Part shown: positions 9,286 through 17,538 of the stretch, piece after piece | Layout of the letters: every line of letters starts with the position of its first letter | Position numbering within the stretch: position 1 is the first letter of the stretch | Source of the DNA: Balneolaceae bacterium | Lineage (GTDB): Bacteria > Bacteroidota > Rhodothermia > Balneolales > Balneolaceae | Reading direction: 5' to 3' | Length of the DNA: 64,000 nt | NCBI GenBank assembly: GCA_006969905.1 | Contig: CP030887.1 | Coordinates: 558,001-622,000, forward strand | Made by a program: the position numbers and the translations under genes | Notes under the pieces: generated by a model | What the model saw: only the letters and a program-made list of their open reading frames with translations | Databases searched by the model: none | Told to the model about the DNA's origin: nothing

Positions 9286-10283
9286 AAACTAAAACTCAAT
9301 GAAATTCTATGTATGGCCCCTAAACGCTCATAATTTGTAAAAGCGTAGTCTGCTGAAATGCTTCGGCCACCAAATGGAAATTTAACCCCTCCACCTACAC
9401 TTGGGATTTTTCTTTCTTCAATACCAAACTCATAACCACTTCTAAAAAAGAACTGATTCATAAATATATACTCAGCTCCAACATTAAGTTGTTCAGCATT
9501 ATCACTTGGGTTAGTGATCTGCCCGGTTACTATCAGTTTTGAATTTTCCTCATCTATAACATCAAAGGCGGCACCAATAGTAAACCTGGTAGGTAAAGAC
9601 ATTTCACTTTGTGCTTCTTCTTCAACTTCTCCATCAGGTGTATTACGTATTGTTGTACCCGAAGGCGATGCATCAATCCCAAAATTGTTTATACCTACCG
9701 CAAAACGCAGACCAGTTTCACCTACATCGTAAGAAAAGCCAAAATCCAGCCCGGTAGTCTGATAAGTAATTTCTTCAATACCTACCCGGTAGTATTTGAT
9801 CGACATCCCGTAACTAAACAGATCAGTAATTTTATGAGAAGCTGTTAAACCCACAGCCAAATGGCTGGTAGTAAAAACTCTCCCTGTACCAAAGGGTTTG
9901 GTTTCTGTTGTTTCTTTGATGTCTCCTGAACCGAAATATTGTACTGAGCCTCCAAAAGCAAAATCTTTGAATTTATGAATGTAGCTAAAATACTCCTGGC
10001 TGGTTTCTACAAGGTAATCTGTATGAGAAATAGAGGCAAAAGAGGTACCGATCTTTGATGCCAGGGCAGGATTCCAGTACAAACTTGATCCATCTGTTGC
10101 ATCAGCCATATTTGAATTACCCATAGCAGCACTACGCGCATCAACCGTTATCTTTGTAAACTGGAAACCCTGAGTCCCAGCCCTGTCCGATCCAAAAGAA
10201 CCTTGTGCATAAGTGTTCAATCCCAGAAAACCCAATGAGAAGAAAAGGAGCAGTTTTTTAAATATGTGTGTAAATGTAACCAT
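9282..10283 (-). CDS. PorV/PorQ-family outer-membrane beta-barrel protein
   Basis: 333 residues with a signal peptide ('LLLFFSLGFLGLNTYAQG') and the family hallmark 'ITVDARSAAMGNSNMADA...SLYWNPALAS'. FadL-like barrels of this family include PorV and PorQ, which take T9SS cargo at the outer membrane. The rest alternates as beta strands and ends in '-SLSFSL', a plausible barrel-assembly signal. ATG at 10283 is preferred over an in-frame TTG one codon earlier; it overlaps the TonB-receptor stop as TGATG. The position beside T9SS cargo genes and a TonB receptor suggests a dedicated partner rather than the housekeeping PorV, but that is inference. Confidence 0.83.
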   Translation of the reverse strand: MVTFTHIFKKLLLFFSLGFLGLNTYAQGSFGSDRAGTQGFQFTKITVDARSAAMGNSNMADATDGSSLYWNPALASKIGTSFASISHTDYLVETSQEYFSYIHKFKDFAFGGSVQYFGSGDIKETTETKPFGTGRVFTTSHLAVGLTASHKITDLFSYGMSIKYYRVGIEEITYQTTGLDFGFSYDVGETGLRFAVGINNFGIDASPSGTTIRNTPDGEVEEEAQSEMSLPTRFTIGAAFDVIDEENSKLIVTGQITNPSDNAEQLNVGAEYIFMNQFFFRSGYEFGIEERKIPSVGGGVKFPFGGRSISADYAFTNYERLGAIHRISLSFSL

Positions 10284-13240
10284 CAAAAATTAATTGATAC
10301 TCCAAAAACAATATGTCTTTGTTCTAAAAAGTTTGCAGGATTCTCATAGGTTGGAAGCCCGTTATCTGTCGGATCTAAATATCTAGGGTCACGCACAAAA
10401 TTAGGCACATCGTATGAACGGTCATTCCTTAATGCTATAAGTGCCTGTTGATCGCTAGGATATTGTTTATAGCCTTTACCCGTAACCGGATTTATGATTA
10501 CCGAGCTTTGATTGTTAAGCAGGTTTGAGATTTCCATAAAGGCTGAAATTCGGGTTTCACCAATTTCAAACCACTTTTGAATATTTAAATCCATAAAAAA
10601 CCACGCTGGCCCGACTTCGCTGAAGCGTTCAGCAGGGTCATCCAAAATTTCATAAATGGGACGCCAGCTGTTTTCTTCCCCTGTAATCGGGTTTCTGGCA
10701 AAGCCGGTTTGCTCATAAGGGGTATAACGTGTACCGCTTCTCCACACAGCTGATAAAAACACCTGAAATTGGTTAAGGACATCTGAGTTGAGCAGACCTT
10801 TATCCCTGTCGTACCTTAATGTTACATTACCTTTTATATCAAACGGCCGATCCCATGCAAGAGGTGTTTCTACATTGTTACCAATATTTTGAGAGGCCGC
10901 GATCTCATTCAGGTTATCATCATTGGTTGAACTCAAACCTTCAGCCCGGCTGTATGTAAATGAAAGTTGACCTCTGATTAGATCCCGGTATCTTTTTAAG
11001 TATGATACTTCCACACCTCTTGATCGGGCATAGTCACCATTAATGCGAAATGCTTTGGTAACTGGGCGGCCATCTACATCATTTACCGTGATTCTTTGAG
11101 AGGTAACAAAATCGTATTTATCTCTCCAGAAGGCTGAAATATTTAAGGCATCGTTTGAAGTTATCTGGTTTCTCAAACCAATCTCATATGAGATATCTAC
11201 TTCCCTGTCAAGGTTCGGGTTACCAAGGCTGGGAAGATCTGACTGATCCTGGAAAAACGGATCCAGACCTGCATATACAAAAGTAGGATGCGGAATGCGG
11301 GCTGAATGACCATAGTTAAAAAACAGTACCTGGTTTTCTCTTACAGGGAATGAAACATTTACCTTAGGTAAGAAGATAAATTTGTATCGCAAACCAAAAA
11401 TCTCTGTCGTTTCTTCCTGGTACTCTTCAGCAATAAATGTAGGTATTGTTGAAAAAACATTAGGATCTAAGGCATCCTCAACTCGTTCATCAACATATCG
11501 CCCGGGTGCCCAATATTCGAAACGAGCCCCGATATTAGCAATTAAACCATTATACCGGATTTTATCGGTAATGAAGAATGCGCCTCTGTTTGGTTTTACC
11601 CTCCAGGCATCAAAATTTTCGCCTACTCTAAAAGTTGTGGATACCTGATCATCATCTATACGAATAGGTGCTCCAATCCAGGGTCGGGTAATATCTATCC
11701 ACTGATAGTCATTGAATTTTGACTCAAAACCAAAAACCAACTGGTTTTGCCTTTCATTAAAAAACTTAGTTACACTTGACCTAACGGTTACTTCTTCTGC
11801 AAAGTGATCATGCCATAAAGTAGCCACACCGCCATTGTTAAAATATCCCGGCCCAGCCAGTACGTACCGAAACCCTTCAGTACCCACAAACTCTTCCGCA
11901 GGAAAAGTGATAATGCTTTCAGGGTCAAACTCACCGTCAATATTTTCCGGTCTCCAATCTCTTCCATTAGCATCAGCGCGCAAGCGTGTAAACAACCGGC
12001 TTACCTGTACTTCATAAAAGGATGAATTTGAAATAGTTTGCGTCCATTTCAGGTATGAAAGATTGGAATCATGTGTATAAGTATTAGCATTATCTAAAAA
12101 TCCATTAGAAAAGGCGAACTGAAAACCCGGCTGTATTTGTGTATTTGCTCCTGTAATTTGAAGCATCCTGGTGTTCTGGTTGATTGTCAGAGATCGCTGA
12201 TAAGCAGCTTGTAATCTCATGCCCGGCTTTATGTTGTAAGTCAGCTTAAGCATTCCGTTCCAACGGTTCCCCTGACGGGGAGAAAAAAAGTCAGAATCTA
12301 CAATTGAAGAACGAATCTGGTTTGCCGACAACTTGGTGTATCCGTCTTGCAATGAAAGCTGGCCTGTAGCATAAAAAGTAAAATTGCCCGGTAAGTCTAT
12401 CCCTAAGGCCGGAAGAATTTTTTCAGTAACAATTCCGGGACCGCCTAATGTCATCTCATAAACATCCATGAAGAAGTTAGCCTGGTTAGACATTACATTG
12501 GAGCCCAGGTTATCCCGCTTATGCGAAAAGGAACCCTCATATGTCTCTCCCCCATCACGTGTTCTTACAGAAACTACCCCAGAGGTTGCATCGCCAAACT
12601 CAGCACCAACACCCCCTGTAATTACTTCTATATTACTAAAGGAATTTGAACCCAAATCAAGCCCGAAACCGGTACCGGCCAGTGGGTCTTGTGCAGAAAC
12701 CCCATCAACAACAAATCCGGTTTCATAAGCACGACCACCTTTTATATATAAACCTGTCGGATCCTGAATTACACCTGATTGTAACGAAACCGCATCTTCC
12801 ACTCTTTGAATAGGCGCTGCCTCCAAATCCTGGCGGGAAATAGTTGTGGATGTAGTAGACTTTTCAACATCAAAAATGGGAGCTTCCCCAATTACTACAA
12901 TTTCTTCATCAGAAGTAAGTATTTGAGGTTTTAACTTGAAATCCAGCTCTGTGGTTTCTCCGGCTTCTATTTTAATTCCAGTCAAAAGTACTGTTTCAAA
13001 ACCAATGTAAGTAATTCTTACAGAGTACTCACCGGGTCTTATGTTTCTAATATTATAATTCCCGTCAATATCAGTTGAAGCGCCAAAGCTAGTACCTATA
13101 ATAAGGATATTTACCCCGATCAAAGGCTCATCCGTTCCGTCTTCGAGAATTTGACCAGCTAGCATACCTGTTGTTTGCCCGAAACTTTGGATAGGAGCAA
13201 GAAAAATCCCCGCCAACAAAATTAGAAGTATTTTTTTCAT
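10283..13240 (-). CDS. TonB-dependent receptor with carboxypeptidase-like N-terminal domain
   Basis: About 985 residues from the ATG at 13240 ('MKKILLILLAGIF...'); an upstream in-frame TTG overlapping the previous gene is less likely. After the signal peptide comes a carboxypeptidase-regulatory-like fold ('LIGVNILIIGTSFGASTDIDGNYNI'), then a plug ('IQRVEDAVSLQSGV', 'YIKGGRAYETGFVVDGVS'), then a large barrel ending in a terminal Phe ('HIVFGVSINF'). It would pull a substrate across the outer membrane using TonB. No SusD partner is adjacent, so this is not a classical Sus pair. The substrate is unknown. It lies 7 bases after the upstream lipoprotein gene. Confidence 0.92.
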   Translation of the reverse strand: MKKILLILLAGIFLAPIQSFGQTTGMLAGQILEDGTDEPLIGVNILIIGTSFGASTDIDGNYNIRNIRPGEYSVRITYIGFETVLLTGIKIEAGETTELDFKLKPQILTSDEEIVVIGEAPIFDVEKSTTSTTISRQDLEAAPIQRVEDAVSLQSGVIQDPTGLYIKGGRAYETGFVVDGVSAQDPLAGTGFGLDLGSNSFSNIEVITGGVGAEFGDATSGVVSVRTRDGGETYEGSFSHKRDNLGSNVMSNQANFFMDVYEMTLGGPGIVTEKILPALGIDLPGNFTFYATGQLSLQDGYTKLSANQIRSSIVDSDFFSPRQGNRWNGMLKLTYNIKPGMRLQAAYQRSLTINQNTRMLQITGANTQIQPGFQFAFSNGFLDNANTYTHDSNLSYLKWTQTISNSSFYEVQVSRLFTRLRADANGRDWRPENIDGEFDPESIITFPAEEFVGTEGFRYVLAGPGYFNNGGVATLWHDHFAEEVTVRSSVTKFFNERQNQLVFGFESKFNDYQWIDITRPWIGAPIRIDDDQVSTTFRVGENFDAWRVKPNRGAFFITDKIRYNGLIANIGARFEYWAPGRYVDERVEDALDPNVFSTIPTFIAEEYQEETTEIFGLRYKFIFLPKVNVSFPVRENQVLFFNYGHSARIPHPTFVYAGLDPFFQDQSDLPSLGNPNLDREVDISYEIGLRNQITSNDALNISAFWRDKYDFVTSQRITVNDVDGRPVTKAFRINGDYARSRGVEVSYLKRYRDLIRGQLSFTYSRAEGLSSTNDDNLNEIAASQNIGNNVETPLAWDRPFDIKGNVTLRYDRDKGLLNSDVLNQFQVFLSAVWRSGTRYTPYEQTGFARNPITGEENSWRPIYEILDDPAERFSEVGPAWFFMDLNIQKWFEIGETRISAFMEISNLLNNQSSVIINPVTGKGYKQYPSDQQALIALRNDRSYDVPNFVRDPRYLDPTDNGLPTYENPANFLEQRHIVFGVSINF

Positions 13241-13247
13241 AGCAGCA

Positions 13248-14753
13248 TCAGTTAAATCCAAGTCGGTTGATAACGATCTCTTGTATCATATCAGCGAGGT
13301 TATTATTCCCATCAAGATTATCGAGATCAATACTAAAATAAACCACATTTCCTTCTGTATTTTCTAAAGCTACACCCTCATACCCATCGTATTCTCTGAA
13401 ACCACCTGTAGCTGTTCTTCTTTTAAAGTCAGTAGTATAAAGCAGGGTACTGCCTGTGACACCCTTGATGGGAAATACATTAATAAGCGCAAAGGACCCT
13501 GAGTTAATCTTAAGTTCGGTGGTTAAATTATTGGGAACAGGAGTGACTAGAGTATCCTCAAAGAGTAGAAATTGACCGGATGCAATAGAATCAACGGGTA
13601 AAAAATTAAAAACTTCGTCCTCTTCATTAATACCCTTCATTGGAATGTTAACAAAAGCTGTACCCCCTTCATCAAAAAAATCTTCCAAAATTTCTTGAGC
13701 GTAAGTTATGTTTCGGTCAATGTCATTTGATATCCAATAAATATGATCCCACTTTGAAAGAGTTCTTATAAGGGTTGGATCTACAACTGTGGGAAAAGCT
13801 TCCGATAAAGCCACTTTATCCTGAACCACTTCCCCATCATTAATAATCCATAAATCAGGAGTAATCCCATTTTGGGTAAGCAAACTTAAATGTAGATTCT
13901 GTTTTGCCTGAGAACTCGGTCCCGAAAAATCATTAATGAAGAGCGTATTTGACTTTTGCTCTTTTAGGTACCAAGAAAGTGAGTCTAAGTTACTTTTTGT
14001 CTCTGCGGCATCAACTGTTCTTACATAGAATGTATTCCTGGCTCCAACTTCTACAGGAATTGTAAGATTTTGTCCATTTACTTGAAGTGTTGAATAGCTC
14101 CTGCCTAAAAATACTTGCGCATCTTTAGTTCCGGCACTTGAATTATCTACCTCTAAAGAAATGAACAGTGACCCTTCATCCTCTTCTGTAAAAGGAATAG
14201 ATGTCCACCCATTAATAGTATCATTTACAGCGATTTCAGTGCGGTCTATATTAGCCAAACCATCAGGATCATTAAAGTTCCAACCAAAACTGGACACTGA
14301 GTAAAGAGTATCAGGCGGAGATTGCGTTTTATTTATACTTACTGTTGGCTTTGAATTAACGATTGGAAAAACCAACCGAGCACCAACCGGATCTCTTAAA
14401 TCATCATTATCTATTGCACGAACCTTAAAAAGTACATCATCAACCTGTTGTCCTGGTGAAATGGGCAGAATAAATGTACTGTCTGTTTTTTCTGTAAAGG
14501 TCCAGGCACTTTCGGAAGTATCGTTTATAGCATATTCATATCCCTTTATATATCCATCAGGATCTTGCCCAAACCATGAAATATTGATCTGACTGGAAAG
14601 ACGAAAATCGTCACTTCGATTAATGCTTTCTATGGTCAGTTTCGTAGATGGGGGCTGGTTTTCGTTTAGAGTTCCACTTAACGGCTCTTTACAACTCCCA
14701 AGAAAGACTATGAAAGCAATTATAAAAAAGGGAAGAAAATTTTTATTCACCAT
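13248..14753 (-). CDS. Surface lipoprotein with fibronectin/Ig-like modules, unknown function
   Basis: 501 residues with a signal peptide and lipobox 'FLGSCKE'. Residues about 35-260 show two Ig-like repeats ('SSQINISWFGQDPDGYIKGYEYAIND' then 'SSFGWNFNDPDGLANIDRTEIAVND'), each with a 'DPDG' turn common in secreted Bacteroidota proteins. The C-terminal half ('WDHIYWISNDIDRN', 'GGTAFVNIPMKG') resembles a Rossmann-like fold but has no motif I can name. It lies first in a tight run with the TonB receptor, PorV-like and NHL genes, so it may be a surface partner of the receptor. A 17-bp hairpin stands 10 bases before its ATG. Confidence 0.78.
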   Translation of the reverse strand: MVNKNFLPFFIIAFIVFLGSCKEPLSGTLNENQPPSTKLTIESINRSDDFRLSSQINISWFGQDPDGYIKGYEYAINDTSESAWTFTEKTDSTFILPISPGQQVDDVLFKVRAIDNDDLRDPVGARLVFPIVNSKPTVSINKTQSPPDTLYSVSSFGWNFNDPDGLANIDRTEIAVNDTINGWTSIPFTEEDEGSLFISLEVDNSSAGTKDAQVFLGRSYSTLQVNGQNLTIPVEVGARNTFYVRTVDAAETKSNLDSLSWYLKEQKSNTLFINDFSGPSSQAKQNLHLSLLTQNGITPDLWIINDGEVVQDKVALSEAFPTVVDPTLIRTLSKWDHIYWISNDIDRNITYAQEILEDFFDEGGTAFVNIPMKGINEEDEVFNFLPVDSIASGQFLLFEDTLVTPVPNNLTTELKINSGSFALINVFPIKGVTGSTLLYTTDFKRRTATGGFREYDGYEGVALENTEGNVVYFSIDLDNLDGNNNLADMIQEIVINRLGFN

Positions 14754-14762
14754 TATAAAATA

Positions 14763-14798
14763 AACACAAGGCTACCTTATTTAAGGTAGCCTTGTGTT
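14763..14798 (-). terminator. Long hairpin, probable terminator or attenuator
   Basis: A 17-bp perfect stem (14763-14779 with 14782-14798) separates the T9SS cargo gene from the lipoprotein gene. On the minus strand it is followed by TATTTTAT, a moderate T tract, then immediately by the next ATG. It may end most cargo transcripts while letting a fraction read into the receptor genes. Confidence 0.75.
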
Positions 14799-14808
14799 AA
14801 GTTTTGCT

Positions 14809-17523
14809 TTACTTAATAAGCATCATTTTTTTAACGCTGTTGAATGTGCCCGCTTCGATCCTATACAGGTACATACCACTTGCAAGGTTTCTTGCATCGA
14901 ACTGCACGGTATGGAAGCCTGCTTGCATATTGCCATTTACAATTGTTGCCACCTTCTGGCCAATCATGTTATAAATAGTCAATGTTACATTAGCAGCATT
15001 TGGCAAACCAAACTTAATACTTGTAGTTGGGTTGAAAGGATTCGGATAGTTTTGCTCTAACGAGAACGTTTTAGGCTGTGAAGAACCTTCATCATCATTA
15101 GAAGTAATCAAACCTCTTGTAAGTGTGATATAACGGTACACAGGCTCCCAATCATCACCAAAGTTACCATAAGAACCTCTTACACCCAACGTATCAGAAC
15201 CATCACTTACACGAACATTCCATACAAAATTAGCTGACTGACCTACGGAAAGACCAGCATCAGCAAGTAAGCCATCTACAACAGAACCTGATAAAGTTAC
15301 GCTGTTATCACTTGAAGAAGAATTAGAAGGCACTGTAACAATTACGTTTGCAGTATCCGCGGAATAAAGAACCCACTCATAGGTTACATCATCCCCATCA
15401 AAATCTTCCGAAACTCCCCAGGTAACTTCAAGATCGCCAGTTACTTCAATCTCAGCACTATCTGAAGGACTTGTAAGCGCAAAGTCTAAAACAGGAGTAA
15501 ATGCATTTCCGTCATCCGCTACCAAGTCAGATGCGTTCCTTGGGTGAAACTTAGGAGCTCCAAAAGAAGCCGCAACTACTGCATAAGCATCCATTGTTTT
15601 GTCTTCGCGAACTGTATGGTTGAAATCAAACTCAACAAGAACAGACCCAATTTCTGACTCTGATCTTATATCTTCGTTGAAGATTGCTCCACCACTTGAA
15701 TCCGCATCAGTATTTTTGAATACGTATTCGCCAAAATTACCTCTGCTGGTAAGTTCAACACCTTCAAACTTAACTACCATACCCTCATAATTCTCAAGCT
15801 CGCCTCCGTTTTGCAGAACCTGTACAGTATCAGTTGTAATAACGGGTATCACAGCTTCAATATCATTACCGCTTGAATTTACAGTAAACTCAAGATTTAT
15901 AAGCTGGGTTAAAGTAAGCGAATTACTTCTCACTTCGGCTTCAGCAACCTCTAGGGAAGTAATTGTTATAGAGTCTCCTCTTACAAGGGCTTCTGTTTCG
16001 CTTGTAAGCTCTAAGAATACTCCACTCCAGGCTTCTGCTGCCTCTTGAAATACAATAACTCCATCTGTTTCAGCGTCAGCTACGATTAAACCGGAAATGT
16101 TAACCGGAACTTCGCCAGCACCCGCCAGTGGGCTAGGACCCGCTAATTCATCCGCTGTTTTCTGAATAACTGAAATTGCATCAATTGCAGTATCCTGAAC
16201 AAAGAATCCAAAATTACCAGAAATTGGAGCCCTGCCTTTAAGCCCTTCACTATCGGTTGCTTCGATATAAAATGCAACAGGTGTGAAATTTGGGAAGGTT
16301 GGTAAATCAGCAGAATAAGTGCTACCAGCTGTATTTGTCATAGTCAAGGTATCAGTAACCGTACCATCGGTATAAATTAACTCTGCCCCAGATATAGTTG
16401 CAGAACCATTAGCTACAATATCAACAGTTACTGTTACAGCATCGGATGAAGTAACAGATGAATCAGACTGAGCTACATTGCTGAATACCGGAGGTAAACC
16501 AACAATCTCAATATCATTTGGCCAATCCAAAACATCACCATTACACAATTCACCGGAAACACAACGAAGCGGGTCACCGGTATTATCATCTACTGTCCAA
16601 AGAATTCCATCCTCAAACGGATTTATACCAAACACATTTTGATCGGCAGCAATTGTTCCATCCGGGTCATCGCCATTCATAGTAAGAAAACCACTCACAT
16701 TAACAATTGCACCCGGTACAGGAGGCACAAATAAACCATCTTCTCCACCATCTAGTCCCGGAATTCTGCGATAGTTAAAAGAAGGCAGGTAACCCGCTGA
16801 GCGATCGTTTCTAACTCTTAGTGAGGTGTCATATACATAAATTCTGCTACCATTCTCATTAATCGCCCAGTTTGGACGGTCTCCGGTTGAAACATTGCTT
16901 ACGCTTCCCCCTGTTATCTTGACATATGCGGCATTATACTTTGAGTAGTTTGAGATATCAACTTGATAAGTACCGTCTCCATTCGCAATGTTCAAAGAAT
17001 CAACAGGCACTTCCCACGGGTCTAACAGTTCTGCGTATTGAGGAAAATTCAAGTTTACGTTACCCAAAAACCCTACTACTTCGTCAACTGCCATTTGAGC
17101 CGTAGCATTAAAGAAGGTCAACCTTCCTTTGAACGTAACCACATCACCGCGATTAAGATCTCCGAGTAATTCCCAGTCACTCTCCACAATTTGGATTGAC
17201 ATTCCATCACGTCCTTGATTTACAGCAGCAGTATCAGTTATAAAAACATGTATACGGCTGATATCGTCAATGATGCCGTCATTACCGGCATTATCACTTG
17301 GTGTTGCAAGTCCTGAACTTCTGGGGTTAGAAACAATTACTCCCGTATATACAACAGTTTCACCTGCAAGTGGGTGTGCCTGAATATTCGCTACGGAATA
17401 CTCGGTTAAGTTATCGTATGTATTCAGTTCTCTTATCGATACTGTATCCGGGTCTTGTGCCTGAACTAAAACAGGCACAAGTACCAAAAGGAAAACAGAA
17501 AAGAATTGTATCAGTTTTTTCAT
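14809..17523 (-). CDS. T9SS-exported protein with OB-fold-like domain
   Basis: 904 residues. The signal peptide ends at 'VLVQAQ'. Residues about 25-160 ('GETVVYTGVIVSNP...IHVFITDTAAVNQGRDGMSIQIV...LNRGDVVTFKGRL') resemble the OB-fold or DUF5689-type modules seen in secreted nucleases and adhesins, but no nuclease catalytic motif is visible. Further Ig-like repeats follow ('SVTSSDAVTVTVDIVANG'). The last ~80 residues are a T9SS type A sorting domain ('NYPNPFNPTTSIKFGLP', terminal 'VKKMMLIK'). The gene starts 15 bases after the upstream cargo gene and is probably cotranscribed with it. Function beyond surface display is not known. Confidence 0.85.
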   Translation of the reverse strand: MKKLIQFFSVFLLVLVPVLVQAQDPDTVSIRELNTYDNLTEYSVANIQAHPLAGETVVYTGVIVSNPRSSGLATPSDNAGNDGIIDDISRIHVFITDTAAVNQGRDGMSIQIVESDWELLGDLNRGDVVTFKGRLTFFNATAQMAVDEVVGFLGNVNLNFPQYAELLDPWEVPVDSLNIANGDGTYQVDISNYSKYNAAYVKITGGSVSNVSTGDRPNWAINENGSRIYVYDTSLRVRNDRSAGYLPSFNYRRIPGLDGGEDGLFVPPVPGAIVNVSGFLTMNGDDPDGTIAADQNVFGINPFEDGILWTVDDNTGDPLRCVSGELCNGDVLDWPNDIEIVGLPPVFSNVAQSDSSVTSSDAVTVTVDIVANGSATISGAELIYTDGTVTDTLTMTNTAGSTYSADLPTFPNFTPVAFYIEATDSEGLKGRAPISGNFGFFVQDTAIDAISVIQKTADELAGPSPLAGAGEVPVNISGLIVADAETDGVIVFQEAAEAWSGVFLELTSETEALVRGDSITITSLEVAEAEVRSNSLTLTQLINLEFTVNSSGNDIEAVIPVITTDTVQVLQNGGELENYEGMVVKFEGVELTSRGNFGEYVFKNTDADSSGGAIFNEDIRSESEIGSVLVEFDFNHTVREDKTMDAYAVVAASFGAPKFHPRNASDLVADDGNAFTPVLDFALTSPSDSAEIEVTGDLEVTWGVSEDFDGDDVTYEWVLYSADTANVIVTVPSNSSSSDNSVTLSGSVVDGLLADAGLSVGQSANFVWNVRVSDGSDTLGVRGSYGNFGDDWEPVYRYITLTRGLITSNDDEGSSQPKTFSLEQNYPNPFNPTTSIKFGLPNAANVTLTIYNMIGQKVATIVNGNMQAGFHTVQFDARNLASGMYLYRIEAGTFNSVKKMMLIK

Positions 17524-17538
17524 AGTACTTAAGTGTAG

